Source of the DNA: JBDTNQ01 sp039933635
Lineage (GTDB): Bacteria > Acidobacteriota > Vicinamibacteria > Vicinamibacterales > SCN-69-37
DNA length: 64,000 nt
Direction: 5' to 3'
Assembly (NCBI GenBank): GCA_039933635.1
Contig: JBDTNQ010000002.1
Span: 1 to 64,000 of the forward strand
Shown: positions 1 to 8,552 of the stretch, piece after piece
Layout: every line of letters starts with the position of its first letter
Position numbering within the stretch: position 1 is the first letter of the stretch
Notes under the pieces: generated by a model
What the model saw: only the letters and a program-made list of their open reading frames with translations
Database searches by the model: none
Told to the model about the DNA's origin: nothing
Program-made: the position numbers and the translations under genes

Positions 1-1247
1 GCGGTGCCGTACCAGCCGATCATCGCGGCGCCAATCGCCGACGTGATGTGGTCGTACCCGGGTGCGATGTCCGTGGTGAGCGGACCAAGCGTGTAGAAGG
101 GGGCCTCGTGACACCACTCCAGCTGCTTGTCCATGTTCTCGCGAATGAGATGCATGGGCACATGCCCCGGACCTTCGTTCATGACCTGCACGTCGTACTC
201 CCATGCAATGGTCGTGAGCTCGCCCTGCGTCCGCAGCTCCGACAACTGCGGCTCGTCGTTGGCGTCGGCAATCGAGCCCGGGCGCAGCCCGTCCCCGAGT
301 GAGAACGCCACGTCGTACGCCTTCATGATTTCGCAAATCTCACGGAAGTGCGTGTACGTGAAGTTCTCCTCGTGATGCGCGAGACACCACTTGGCCATGA
401 TCGAGCCGCCGCGGGAGACGATGCCGGTCAGGCGACGGGCGGTGAGCGGAACGTAGCGCAGCAGCACACCTGCGTGCACGGTGAAGTAGTCGACGCCCTG
501 CTCTGCCTGTTCGATCAGGGTGTCGCGATAGATCGGCCAGGTGAGATCCTCCGGCCGCCCGCCCACCCTTTCGAGCGCCTGATAGATGGGCACGGTACCG
601 ATCGGTACCGGGGAGTTGCGAAGGATCCACTCGCGCGTCTCGTGGATGTCCTTCCCGGTCGAGAGATCCATGACCGTATCGGCGCCCCACAGCGTCGCCC
701 ACCGCAGCTTGTCGACCTCTTCAGCGATCGACGACCCCACGGCCGAGTTGCCGATATTCGCGTTGATCTTCACGAGGAAGTTGCGGCCGATGATCATCGG
801 CTCGAGTTCCGGGTGGTTGATATTCGACGGGATGATGGCGCGGCCGCGGGCCACCTCGGACCGGACGAAATCGGCGGGGAGGCCTTCGCGCACGGCGATG
901 AACTCCATCTCCGGCGTGATCTCCCCACGCCGCGCGTAGTGCAGCTGGCTCACGGATCGGCCGGCGGCGGCGCGCAGGATCGGCCGGGGTCCTCCCCGCC
1001 GGACTTCGACGACGTCAGCGCGGTCGCGGATCCACGCATCGCGGAGAGGGGGCAGGCCCGCATCCAGGTCGATCGATCGGGGGCCGCCGGTGTCGTACAC
1101 GCGCACGGGCGTCGCGCCGTTGGTGAGGGCGATTTCACGCATGGGCACCCGCACGCCCCGCCCGCCCTCGACAAAGACGCGGCGCGACCCAGGAAATGCG
1201 TTGGAGAAATCAGCGTCGGTGAGGGGAGTGTAGGCGTGCGCAGTCAT
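1..1247 (-). CDS. thiC: Phosphomethylpyrimidine synthase ThiC (3' end beyond window)
   Basis: ThiC is the radical-SAM enzyme that converts aminoimidazole ribotide to HMP phosphate, the pyrimidine half of thiamine. The minus-strand translation starts MTAHAYTPLTDADF at an ATG (1245-1247) behind a GAGGAC ribosome site. It runs open to the window edge, about 415 residues. Family blocks are clear: NINHPELEPMIIGRNF, then KINANIGNSAV, DLSTGKDIHETREWI, DYFTVHAGV, FSLGDGLRPGSIADANDEPQ and NEGPGHVPMH. The C-terminal CxxCxxxxC iron-sulfur motif lies beyond base 1 and cannot be checked. The TPP riboswitch in the leader independently supports the identity and implies repression by thiamine pyrophosphate. 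Confidence 0.97.
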   Translation of the reverse strand, partial: MTAHAYTPLTDADFSNAFPGSRRVFVEGGRGVRVPMREIALTNGATPVRVYDTGGPRSIDLDAGLPPLRDAWIRDRADVVEVRRGGPRPILRAAAGRSVSQLHYARRGEITPEMEFIAVREGLPADFVRSEVARGRAIIPSNINHPELEPMIIGRNFLVKINANIGNSAVGSSIAEEVDKLRWATLWGADTVMDLSTGKDIHETREWILRNSPVPIGTVPIYQALERVGGRPEDLTWPIYRDTLIEQAEQGVDYFTVHAGVLLRYVPLTARRLTGIVSRGGSIMAKWCLAHHEENFTYTHFREICEIMKAYDVAFSLGDGLRPGSIADANDEPQLSELRTQGELTTIAWEYDVQVMNEGPGHVPMHLIRENMDKQLEWCHEAPFYTLGPLTTDIAPGYDHITSAIGAAMIGWYGT

Positions 1248-1265
1248 GGATGGCGTCCTCAATGA

Positions 1266-1284
1266 CGGCGTGCCGCGCACGCCG
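1266..1284 (-). promoter_or_regulatory. Hairpin in the thiC expression platform
   Basis: A perfect 8-bp stem (CGGCGTGC / GCACGCCG) with a 3-base loop lies directly after the aptamer and before the GAGGAC ribosome site. No run of T follows it. This fits control of translation initiation, or Rho-assisted termination, better than a classical intrinsic terminator. The mechanism is inferred from layout only. Confidence 0.5.
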
Positions 1285-1369
1285 CGCTCCCTCCGCCGGT
1301 GTCAACCGGGTCAGGTTCCAAGGGTGCGATCTCAATCGAGGGACGAGCGTCCCGCGATGCCCCTGGCGG
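1284..1369 (-). promoter_or_regulatory. TPP riboswitch (THI element) in the thiC leader
   Basis: Read on the minus strand, the leader contains the conserved thiamine-pyrophosphate aptamer blocks in order. These are CAGGGGCATC near 1365, a variable P3 hairpin (GGGACG...CGTCCC), TGAGAT, then CACCCTTGGAACCTGA, a P4 helix (CCGG...CCGG) and GCGGAGGGA. The aptamer ends about 40 bases before the thiC ATG. Position, orientation and the downstream gene all agree. Confidence 0.95.
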
Positions 1370-1393
1370 CTGTAATGACTATATCTCGGACCC

Positions 1394-1473
1394 AAGACAC
1401 CGGGTCTCCGCAATTATCGAGGAGACCCGGTCTCCTGCCTGGGCGTGCCGATCATCACGGAGCCCCGGGCTCC
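1394..1473. repeat. Cluster A of a dispersed palindromic repeat (three copies)
   Basis: Three related palindromes lie upstream of thiC: AGACACCGGGTCTCC (1395-1409, imperfect), GGAGACCCGGTCTCC (1421-1435, 7-bp arms around a central C) and GGAGCCCCGGGCTCC (1459-1473, same layout with compensating T-to-G and A-to-C changes). The second and third are both followed by TGC. Related copies occur at 23165-23264 and inside mutS2. The compensated variant suggests the palindrome itself is maintained. Confidence 0.7.
1413..1441 (-). promoter_or_regulatory. Candidate thiC promoter (-10 GATAAT)
   Basis: GATAAT on the minus strand (1418-1413) would start transcription near 1406 and give a leader of about 160 bases containing the whole riboswitch. 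The -35 at 17-bp spacing (CAGGCA) is poor. That region is occupied by a palindrome of the dispersed repeat family (1421-1435). Confidence 0.4.
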
Positions 1474-1483
1474 TGCACATTCG

Positions 1484-2668
1484 TCATGACAAACGCCTCA
1501 GGACGATGCATTTGAGGTAGAAGGTCTCCGGCACGGCCAGCAGCATCGGATGGTCCCGCCCCTGCGCGCGTTTTTCCACGAGTCCCATCTCGGCGCGCGC
1601 GTCGGCCGCCGCATCCTGAAGCACGGACAGAAACATCGTCTCGTCCACGTTGTACGAGCAGCTGCAGGTCACGAGGTGGCCACCCGGCCGTAGCAGGCGC
1701 ATGGCGCGCAGGTTGATCTCCTTGTAGCCCGCCAGGGCGCGCTCCACCGCGGCTTTGTTCTTCGCAAAGGCCGGCGGGTCCAGCGTGATCGTGTCGAACC
1801 GCGTCCGGCTGATCTCCAGTTCCCGCAGTTCGTCGAACACGTTCGCCTCGCGAACTTCGACGTGCTCGAGGCGATTGCGCTTCACGTTTTCGACGGTGGC
1901 CGCGACGGCCGACGCCGACGAATCGAGCGCGAGCACCGACGTGGCCTTGGCGGCCATCTGCAACGCGAATCCACCGTTGTACGTGAACCCGTCGAGCGCG
2001 TCGCCGCGCGCATACACGGCGGCCGCCCGATGATTTTCGCGCTGGTCCAGAAACAGACCGGTCTTCTGGCCCGTCCGCAGGTCCGCGTGGTACACGACGG
2101 CACCTTCGCGCACGGCCACGCGCTCAGGCACCTCGCCATAGGCCACGTGGACATTCAGGTCGAGGCCCTCCAGTTGCCGCACCTTTGGATCGTTGCGGAC
2201 CACGATGCCGCGCGGATGGGCGTACTCGACCAGCGCCTCGATCAACGACGGAAGCCACCGGTGCGATGCCTGGGACAGCGTCTGGACGACGAAGTACTCC
2301 GCGCCGCCTTCGTCGCCGTAGCGATCGACGATGGTGGCAGGCAGCCCATCCGACTCGCCGTTGATCAGACGCCAGGCCGTGCTATCGATCTCGAGCGTGG
2401 CGCGGAACGCCGCCGCGGCGCGTATGCGGGCGCCAAGCCATGCCGGCAAATCGGGAAGGGGTTCCTCGTCGCGGGAGATCATCCGCAGCGTGATCTGGGA
2501 CACGTCGCTGAACGTGGCCCAGCCGAGCGGTCGGCCGCGCTCACCGGTCACGCGCACGATGTCGCCCGGCTCGGCCGACACGTCATCAACATCGGAGCGA
2601 AAGATCCAGGGATGTCCGCGACGAATGCGCTCGGCGCCTCGTCGGGACACCACGGCCTGCGGTGTCAT
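1484..2668 (-). CDS. rlmI: Class I SAM-dependent 23S rRNA methyltransferase, RlmI type
   Basis: This 394-residue protein has an N-terminal PUA domain (about 1-75: VSRRGAERIRRGHPWIFRSDVDD) and a C-terminal Rossmann methyltransferase fold. It matches the RlmI/YccW family that makes 5-methylcytosine in 23S rRNA. Diagnostic blocks are the DLRTGQKTGLFLDQRENR-like segment near residue 197, LDGFTYNGGFALQMA (SAM-binding motif I), TLDPPAFAKNK and LVTCSCSYNVD, which carries the TCSCS catalytic cysteine region. The length is normal for the family. It diverges from rpiB across only 34 bases. Exact target cytosine is not provable from sequence. Confidence 0.9.
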   Translation of the reverse strand: MTPQAVVSRRGAERIRRGHPWIFRSDVDDVSAEPGDIVRVTGERGRPLGWATFSDVSQITLRMISRDEEPLPDLPAWLGARIRAAAAFRATLEIDSTAWRLINGESDGLPATIVDRYGDEGGAEYFVVQTLSQASHRWLPSLIEALVEYAHPRGIVVRNDPKVRQLEGLDLNVHVAYGEVPERVAVREGAVVYHADLRTGQKTGLFLDQRENHRAAAVYARGDALDGFTYNGGFALQMAAKATSVLALDSSASAVAATVENVKRNRLEHVEVREANVFDELRELEISRTRFDTITLDPPAFAKNKAAVERALAGYKEINLRAMRLLRPGGHLVTCSCSYNVDETMFLSVLQDAAADARAEMGLVEKRAQGRDHPMLLAVPETFYLKCIVLRRLS

Positions 2669-2702
2669 GCGCCTATAGTACGTTTTCAGCTATCATTCCG
2701 GG

Positions 2703-3149
2703 ATGCGCATTGCGCTCGGCGCCGATCACGCCGGCGTCGCCCTGAAAGATCGCCTCAAGCGGCACCTGGATGAACGCGGCATTTCGTACACGGACTTCGG
2801 CACGAACACGTCGGAGTCGGTCGACTATCCGGACTATGCCGCCAAGGTCGCGCACGACGTGGCGGCTGGCGCCTACGACCGCGGCATTCTGGTCTGTGGC
2901 ACCGGCATCGGCATGGCCATTGCCGCCAACAAGGTCTCGGGCGTGCGGGCCGCACCCATCGTGGATCTGATGTCGGCCGCGCTGAGCCGCGAGCACAACG
3001 ACGTGAACGTGCTGGCGCTCGGCGCGCGCGTCACCACGCCCGAGGTCGCAACGCGCCTCGTCGACATCTTCCTCGACACTCCGTTCAGCGGCGGCCGGCA
3101 CCAGCGCCGCATCGACAAGATCGCAGCCATGGATCAGGTTTCCCGATGA
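2703..3149 (+). CDS. rpiB: Ribose 5-phosphate isomerase B
   Basis: RpiB interconverts ribose 5-phosphate and ribulose 5-phosphate in the pentose phosphate pathway. The 148-residue product shows the LacAB/RpiB signature: ALGADHAG at the N-terminus, the catalytic Cys65 in GILVCGTGIGMAIAANK, and SREHNDVNVLALGAR with the active-site histidine. The next gene, glyA, starts inside its stop codon (ATGA at 3146-3149), so the two are translationally coupled. This pairing is common and supports the annotation. A TATCAT -10 only 7 bases before the ATG suggests a very short or absent leader. Confidence 0.95.
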   Translation: MRIALGADHAGVALKDRLKRHLDERGISYTDFGTNTSESVDYPDYAAKVAHDVAAGAYDRGILVCGTGIGMAIAANKVSGVRAAPIVDLMSAALSREHNDVNVLALGARVTTPEVATRLVDIFLDTPFSGGRHQRRIDKIAAMDQVSR

Positions 3150-4393
3150 CACGTCTCGCGCAGGTTGACCCCGACATCGCCCAGGCCATTCAGCATGAAC
3201 TGCATCGGCAGGAAGAAGGACTGGAGCTCATCGCATCCGAGAACTTCGTGAGCCCCGCCGTGCTCGAAGCCGCCGGCAGCGTGCTCACCAACAAATACGC
3301 CGAAGGCTATCCTGGCAAGCGGTACTACGGCGGGTGCGAGTTCGTGGACGTCGCCGAGTCGCTGGCGATCGACCGCGCGAAGCAGTTGTTCGGCGCGGAA
3401 CACGCCAACGTGCAGCCGCATTCGGGGGCGCAGGCCAACATGGCCGTCTACATGGCCGTGCTCAAGCCGGGCGACACCATCCTCGGCATGAATCTCGCGC
3501 ACGGCGGACACCTGACGCACGGCCACCCGCTGAATTTCTCGGGCAAATACTTTCACATCATCCCGTATGGCGTGCGGCCGAACGACGAGCGAATCGACTA
3601 CGACGAGATCGAGCGCCTCGCGCGCGAGCACAAGCCGAAGATGGTCGTCATCGGCGCCAGCGCCTACCCGCGGCAGATTGATTTCGCGCGCATCCGCGCG
3701 GTGTCCAACGAAGTCGGCGCCCTCGTGATGACCGACATGGCGCACATCGCCGGCCTGGTCGCCGCCGGTGAACATCCCAGCCCGATTCCACACTCCGACT
3801 TCGTGACCACGACGACGCACAAGACGTTGCGGGGGCCCCGTGGCGGCATGATCCTCTGCCGGAGCCAGTTCGCCAAGGATCTCGATCGGTCGGTGTTTCC
3901 CGGCGTACAAGGCGGACCGCTGATGCACATCATCGCGGCGAAGGCCGTGTGCTTCAAGGAAGCGTTGGCGCCCGAATTCAAGACCTACCAGCAGCAGATC
4001 GTAAAAAACGCGGCCCGCCTGGCCGCGGGGTTGGCTGCAGCCGGGTTCCGGCTCGTGAGCGGGGGCACCGACAATCACCTGATGCTCGTCGACGTCTTCT
4101 CGCGCGGCATCACGGGCAAGGTCGCGGAAGCCGCGCTCGGGAAGGCCAGCATCACCGTGAACAAGAACGCCATCCCGTTCGATAAGAACCCGCCGATGGT
4201 CGCGAGCGGCATCCGCGTCGGCACGCCGGCCGTGACCACGCGCGGCATGCGCGAGCCCGAGATGGACACGATCGCCGCGCTGATCGCGCGCGCGCTCGCG
4301 TCGCCCGAGGACGACGCGACGCTCCAAGCCGTACGCGCCGACGTCGAAGCGCTGTGCCGGAAGTTCCCGCTCTACCCGACACTGGCTCACTAG
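3146..4393 (+). CDS. glyA: Serine hydroxymethyltransferase
   Basis: GlyA is the PLP enzyme that converts serine and tetrahydrofolate to glycine and methylene-THF, the main one-carbon source. The 415-residue product has the standard length. It contains the LIASENFVSPAV start block, the cluster ANVQPHSGAQAN, MTDMAHIAGLVAAGEH, and the PLP-binding Lys226 in TTTTHKTLRGPRGG. It overlaps rpiB by four bases. The following helicase gene begins within its last 40 bases, so the three genes form one transcription unit. Confidence 0.98.
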   Translation: MTRLAQVDPDIAQAIQHELHRQEEGLELIASENFVSPAVLEAAGSVLTNKYAEGYPGKRYYGGCEFVDVAESLAIDRAKQLFGAEHANVQPHSGAQANMAVYMAVLKPGDTILGMNLAHGGHLTHGHPLNFSGKYFHIIPYGVRPNDERIDYDEIERLAREHKPKMVVIGASAYPRQIDFARIRAVSNEVGALVMTDMAHIAGLVAAGEHPSPIPHSDFVTTTTHKTLRGPRGGMILCRSQFAKDLDRSVFPGVQGGPLMHIIAAKAVCFKEALAPEFKTYQQQIVKNAARLAAGLAAAGFRLVSGGTDNHLMLVDVFSRGITGKVAEAALGKASITVNKNAIPFDKNPPMVASGIRVGTPAVTTRGMREPEMDTIAALIARALASPEDDATLQAVRADVEALCRKFPLYPTLAH

Positions 4394-6366
4394 TCGGCCG
4401 GGTCGAAGCGGTCTTCGATCCGGACGAGGGTCCGCTCGCCTCCCTGTTCGAGGGATTCGAGCCGCGGCCCGGGCAGCGCGCGCTCGCCCGGCGGATTGCG
4501 CTGGCGTTCCAGGACGGCGGCACGCTGCTCGCCGAAGCGGGCACCGGCACCGGCAAGACGCTGGCGTATCTGATTCCCGCGGTCCTCGCGGGCCGGCGCG
4601 TGCTCATTTCCACGGGCACACGCAACCTGCAGGATCAGATCTTCCACAAAGACATCCCCGCCCTGGCGCAGGCATTCGGCCGGCCCATTCACGCCACGTA
4701 CATGAAGGGGCGCTCGAACTACCTCTGCCGGCATCGCTTCATCCGACTCTCCGAAGCCGCGGCGGGTCTGCCGGCATCCGATCGCCGATGGCTCGAGCAC
4801 ATCGGCGAGTGGGCGTCAGAGACCGCGACCGGGGATCGGGCCGAGATCGACGACATGCCGGATGACCTCCCGCTCTGGTGGGAGCTGACGGCCACGAGCG
4901 AGCAGTGTCTGGGTCGGGACTGTGCGCAGTACTCCGAGTGCTTCGTCACGCGCATGCGCGAACGCGCCGCCGAGTCCGAGCTCGTGATCGTCAATCACCA
5001 CCTGCTCTGTGCCGACGCGTCGGTGCGGCAGGGCGAGTTCGGCGAGGTGCTGCCCGACGCCGATTTACTCGTCATCGACGAAGCGCATCAACTCGAGGAT
5101 GTGGCCACGCAGTATTTCGGGATTGCCCTGGGCACGCACCGGATCGACGAGTTCACGCGCGACGCGTCGGCGGCCATCGGGATGCTCGCGGCGCGGCTGG
5201 GTGCGGCGCCCGCGATGGCGCTGGCGGATGTGCAGGCAGCCTCGCGCCGGCTGTTCGACGGCCTGCGATTCGAGGCCCGGGCGCGGACTGGTGGTGACCG
5301 CGTGTTGCTGACTCCTGACATGGTCGCTCAACTCGGCGAGGCTCGCAGGGAACTCGCCGGAGCCCTGGCCCGCGTCATCTCCGGGCTGCCCGACGCGGCA
5401 ACCGCGACGGACGACATCGCCCGCATCCGCACCAGGGCCGCCGCCATCGCCGACGACCTCGAGACACTCACGGCGGCCGACGACGCGCGCTACGTACACT
5501 TCGTCGAAATTCGCGGGCGTAGCGTGATGCTGCGGGCGGCGCCCATCGATGCATCCGCGATCATCCGCGACGCGATTCTCGGAACAGGGCGTCACGCAAC
5601 CGTGTTGACCTCGGCGACACTCACGGTCGAAGGCACGTTCGATTACGCGTGTGGCCGCCTCGGCGTGCCGGATGCCGGCACCGTCCGCGTGCCGTCGGAA
5701 TTCGATTTCAAGACACAGGCCGTGCTGTATCTCCCAGAGGAGATGCCCGATCCGCGGTCCCGCGAGTACAACGCAGCGGCGGCCGACGCGATCGAGGCGC
5801 TGCTCGGGTGCACGAGCGGCCGCGCGTTCGTGCTGTTCACGTCCTACGCGGCCATGCACGAAGTGCGGGATCGGCTGGCCACGCGGCTCCCATGGCCAAT
5901 GCTCGTCCAGGGCACCGCACCACGCCCGGCGCTGCTGCGTGATTTCCGGGCCACGCCGAATGCCGTGCTCCTGGCGACATCGAGTTTCTGGCAGGGTATC
6001 GACGTCGTCGGGGAATCCCTCAGTTGCGTGATCATCGATCGCCTGCCGTTCGCCTCACCCGCCGATCCGCTCGTGTCGGCACGCATTCGCGCGATCGAGG
6101 CGCGAGGGGGACAGCCGTTCGCCGAGTACCAGGTGCCCCTGGCCACGCTGACACTGCTGCAGGGTCTCGGTCGTCTGATTCGTACCCGGACCGATCGTGG
6201 CGTCCTGGCGGTGCTCGATCCCCGACTCACCCGGATGAGCTACGGCCGGCGGTTTCTGGCTTCAATGCCGCCCGCACCAGTCACCCGGGACCTGGATCGA
6301 GTCCGGCGGTTTCTGGGAGGGAGTACCGGCCACCAGGGCGCGGACGCCGGTGTAGACTTGGAGTAA
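4354..6366 (+). CDS. dinG: ATP-dependent DNA helicase, DinG/XPD-like (Fe-S)
   Basis: This 670-residue superfamily 2 helicase carries Walker A (EAGTGTGKTLAYLIP), the DEAH box (LLVIDEAHQLEDVA) and the late motifs FWQGIDVVGESLSCVIIDRLPF and LLQGLGRLIRTRTDRG. Four cysteines between motifs I and II (NYLCRH, EQCLGRDC, YSECF) match the iron-sulfur domain of DinG/XPD helicases, which unwind 5'-3' and act on R-loops and damage intermediates. The start is a GTG at 4354 inside glyA. No better downstream start is visible before the conserved FEPRPGQR segment. The N-terminal exonuclease domain of Firmicutes DinG is absent. Confidence 0.9.
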   Translation: MPEVPALPDTGSLVGRVEAVFDPDEGPLASLFEGFEPRPGQRALARRIALAFQDGGTLLAEAGTGTGKTLAYLIPAVLAGRRVLISTGTRNLQDQIFHKDIPALAQAFGRPIHATYMKGRSNYLCRHRFIRLSEAAAGLPASDRRWLEHIGEWASETATGDRAEIDDMPDDLPLWWELTATSEQCLGRDCAQYSECFVTRMRERAAESELVIVNHHLLCADASVRQGEFGEVLPDADLLVIDEAHQLEDVATQYFGIALGTHRIDEFTRDASAAIGMLAARLGAAPAMALADVQAASRRLFDGLRFEARARTGGDRVLLTPDMVAQLGEARRELAGALARVISGLPDAATATDDIARIRTRAAAIADDLETLTAADDARYVHFVEIRGRSVMLRAAPIDASAIIRDAILGTGRHATVLTSATLTVEGTFDYACGRLGVPDAGTVRVPSEFDFKTQAVLYLPEEMPDPRSREYNAAAADAIEALLGCTSGRAFVLFTSYAAMHEVRDRLATRLPWPMLVQGTAPRPALLRDFRATPNAVLLATSSFWQGIDVVGESLSCVIIDRLPFASPADPLVSARIRAIEARGGQPFAEYQVPLATLTLLQGLGRLIRTRTDRGVLAVLDPRLTRMSYGRRFLASMPPAPVTRDLDRVRRFLGGSTGHQGADAGVDLE

Positions 6367-6455
6367 CTCCGAAGGGTGAATTTCAACTTCGAGACCTGAA
6401 TCCCGGCCGCGCTGGAGCGTTGGCCAGAATGAGCACGAGTCGTATGGAGGCAGCA

Positions 6456-7427
6456 ATGATCCGTCGGTTTACGGCCCTGAGTCTGGTGGCTGGTCTTTGT
6501 ATGGCGGCCCTGGTCGTTGCGGCAACCCCAGCGTATGCGCAGCTGGGATCGCTGACGGGCAAGGTCTTCGATGAGGCCGGCAAGCCCGTCCCCGATGCGG
6601 ACGTCATGCTCGACTTCAACGGCGAGCAGAATTTCCACTTCACGGTGAAGACGGACAAGAACGGCACGTGGACACGCGCCGGCCTGATCGCCGTCGGCGG
6701 CCGATGGAACATCACGGCCAAGAAGGGCGGGCTGAGCGGCGGGCTGCAGAACGTCGAAGTGGCCCTCGGCGGCGCCAAGCCGGTGGCCGACATCGTGCTG
6801 CGTGCGGCTGCAGGGGCAGCCGGCGCCCCGGCCGGCGATCCGAAGAAGGCGGCGGAAGCCAAGAAGGTACTGCAGGAAGCAAACGCTGCGCTTGCGGCCA
6901 ATGATTACGACACGGCCATCGCCAAGCTGACGGAAGCCACGACCAAGGTCGACAAGTGCACGGACTGCTTCCTGCGTCTGGGCGACGTCTACACCAAGAA
7001 GACGGACTTCGAGAAGGCCGAAGCGGCCTACAAACAGGCGCTCACCCTCGACGAGAAGTCGGCCGACGCCTACGACGGCCTGGCCATCCTGTACAACACG
7101 CAGAAGAAGTTCGACGACGCCGGCAAGGCGAGCGCCAAGGCGATCGAGCTTCGCGCGGCAAGCGGCGGCCCGGTGGACGCGAACGCGGCGTACAACTCGG
7201 GCGTCATCTTCTGGAATCAGGGCAAGATCGCCGAGGCCAAGGAACAGTTCTCGAAGGCCGTGCAGGCGAACCCGACCATGGCCGAGGCGCAGTACTACTA
7301 CGGGATGTGCCTCGTGAACGAAGGCAAGCTGCCGGACGCCAAGGCGGCGCTCGAGACGTATCTGAAGCTCGCGCCAACCGGTCCGAATGCCCCAACGGCC
7401 AAGTCGATTCTCGACAGCATGAAATAG
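6456..7427 (+). CDS. Secreted carboxypeptidase-regulatory-like / TPR protein
   Basis: The ATG at 6456 follows a clear GGAGG (6446-6450). The 323-residue product begins with a signal peptide (MIRRF, then a hydrophobic core, cleavage likely after AYA at residue 28). A beta-sandwich of the carboxypeptidase regulatory type follows (about 30-117: LTGKVFDEAGKPVPDADVML). Then comes an Ala/Lys-rich linker and about four to five TPR units (about 130-323: AIAKLTEATTKV, AEAAYKQALTLDEKSADAY, AKEQFSKAVQANPTMAEAQYYYG). This suggests a periplasmic scaffold. Its partner is unknown. yggS starts two bases after its stop. Confidence 0.8.
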   Translation: MIRRFTALSLVAGLCMAALVVAATPAYAQLGSLTGKVFDEAGKPVPDADVMLDFNGEQNFHFTVKTDKNGTWTRAGLIAVGGRWNITAKKGGLSGGLQNVEVALGGAKPVADIVLRAAAGAAGAPAGDPKKAAEAKKVLQEANAALAANDYDTAIAKLTEATTKVDKCTDCFLRLGDVYTKKTDFEKAEAAYKQALTLDEKSADAYDGLAILYNTQKKFDDAGKASAKAIELRAASGGPVDANAAYNSGVIFWNQGKIAEAKEQFSKAVQANPTMAEAQYYYGMCLVNEGKLPDAKAALETYLKLAPTGPNAPTAKSILDSMK

Positions 7428-7429
7428 GC

Positions 7430-8140
7430 ATGCCGGACGACGGCATCGCCCGTAGTCTCGACACGATCCGCCGCCGCATTCACACGGCGGCGGATCGTGC
7501 CGGCCGCTCTCCCGCCAGCATTACCCTCGTCGCCGTCTCCAAGACGTTCGGTCCCGAACACGTGCGCGCCGCCGCCTCGGCCGGCCAACGCGTCTTCGGC
7601 GAAAACCGCGTCCAGGAGATGCTCCCGAAGATCGATGCCCTGGCCAATCTCGATCTGGAATGGCATCTGATCGGCCACCTGCAGTCCAACAAAGCCCGAA
7701 AAGCCGTCACGGCGTGTGCGTGGATCGAGTCGATCGACAGCCTCGATCTGCTGAGCAAGGTTGACATGGCCGCAGCAGAGCTCGGGATGCGGCGGTCGGT
7801 CCTGCTTCAGGCTGACCTGGCCAACGAAACCACGAAACACGGCGCAGCCATATCGACGCTGCGGCCCCTGATCGATGCGGCGCTCGAAAGCCGCGCGCTC
7901 GATCTGCGCGGACTGATGCTCGTGCCCCCGATTCCGGCTCAGGCGGAGGACTCCCGCCCGTGGTTTCGACAGTTGCGCGAACTGCGTGACGCGCTCGTCT
8001 CCAACGGCGTGCCCGCCGATCGCCTGCGCGACTTGTCGATGGGCATGAGCCACGACTTCGAGATCGCCATCGAGGAAGGCGCGACGATCGTGCGCGTCGG
8101 CAGCGCGATCTTCGGCGGCCGCCCGTCGCCGCCGGCATGA
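7430..8140 (+). CDS. yggS: YggS/PLPBP family PLP homeostasis protein
   Basis: This 236-residue single-domain alanine-racemase-fold protein binds PLP and balances vitamin B6 and amino-acid pools. It does not catalyse a known reaction. Visible family blocks are ITLVAVSKTFG (PLP lysine), VFGENRVQEM, WHLIGHLQSNKARKAV, LRGLMLVPP and LSMGMSHDFEIAIEEGATIVRVGSAIFG. The ATG at 7430 is the natural start. It overlaps the DUF167 gene by four bases, a neighbourhood typical of yggS. The usual yggT membrane protein between them is missing. Confidence 0.95.
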   Translation: MPDDGIARSLDTIRRRIHTAADRAGRSPASITLVAVSKTFGPEHVRAAASAGQRVFGENRVQEMLPKIDALANLDLEWHLIGHLQSNKARKAVTACAWIESIDSLDLLSKVDMAAAELGMRRSVLLQADLANETTKHGAAISTLRPLIDAALESRALDLRGLMLVPPIPAQAEDSRPWFRQLRELRDALVSNGVPADRLRDLSMGMSHDFEIAIEEGATIVRVGSAIFGGRPSPPA

Positions 8141-8442
8141 GCGTTCCGGCCCCTGCGGGGCCGTTTCACGCTGGCCCCTCCGGTACCCGCATCGACGTCC
8201 GCGTGATCCCGCGGTCTTCAAAAGATCTCGTCGCCGGCCTTCGCGACAGCCGGCTCCTCGTGCGCGTCACGGCTCCACCGGTGGATCACGCCGCCAACGA
8301 CGCGGTCGTGCGGGTGCTGGCTGACGCCCTCGACGTGTCGAAAAGTGCGGTCTCCGTGGTGGCCGGCCACACCACCAGGAACAAGGTGATTCAGGTTGTC
8401 GGACTGACGCCCGGCGCTGCACGACAACGTCTGTTGCGGTGA
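8137..8442 (+). CDS. DUF167 (YggU) family protein
   Basis: A small 101-residue protein with the DUF167 pattern: IDVRVIPRSSKD, LLVRVTAPPVDHAANDAVVRVLADAL, then KSAVSVVAGHTTRNKVIQVVGL. The fold is known from E. coli YggU but no biochemical function is established. It is translationally coupled to yggS (ATGA at 8137-8140). A weak hairpin (8482-8505) lies between it and the convergent lepB. Confidence 0.9.
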   Translation: MSVPAPAGPFHAGPSGTRIDVRVIPRSSKDLVAGLRDSRLLVRVTAPPVDHAANDAVVRVLADALDVSKSAVSVVAGHTTRNKVIQVVGLTPGAARQRLLR

Positions 8443-8552
8443 TTGTTTCCGACACCCCACGAACATAAGAAGCCCCGGCGGGAGTCCCTGCCTCTGGAGG
8501 CACTCACGCGGCTCTTGCGCCAGCACCGACTCACGCGCGCCGGGAGGCGGCC

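Noticed and set aside
8482..8505. Terminator hairpin between DUF167 and lepB
   Set aside because: The stem (TGCC/GGCA with an outer GAG/CTC) is short and interrupted, with no T-run on either strand. Noted only as a possibility.
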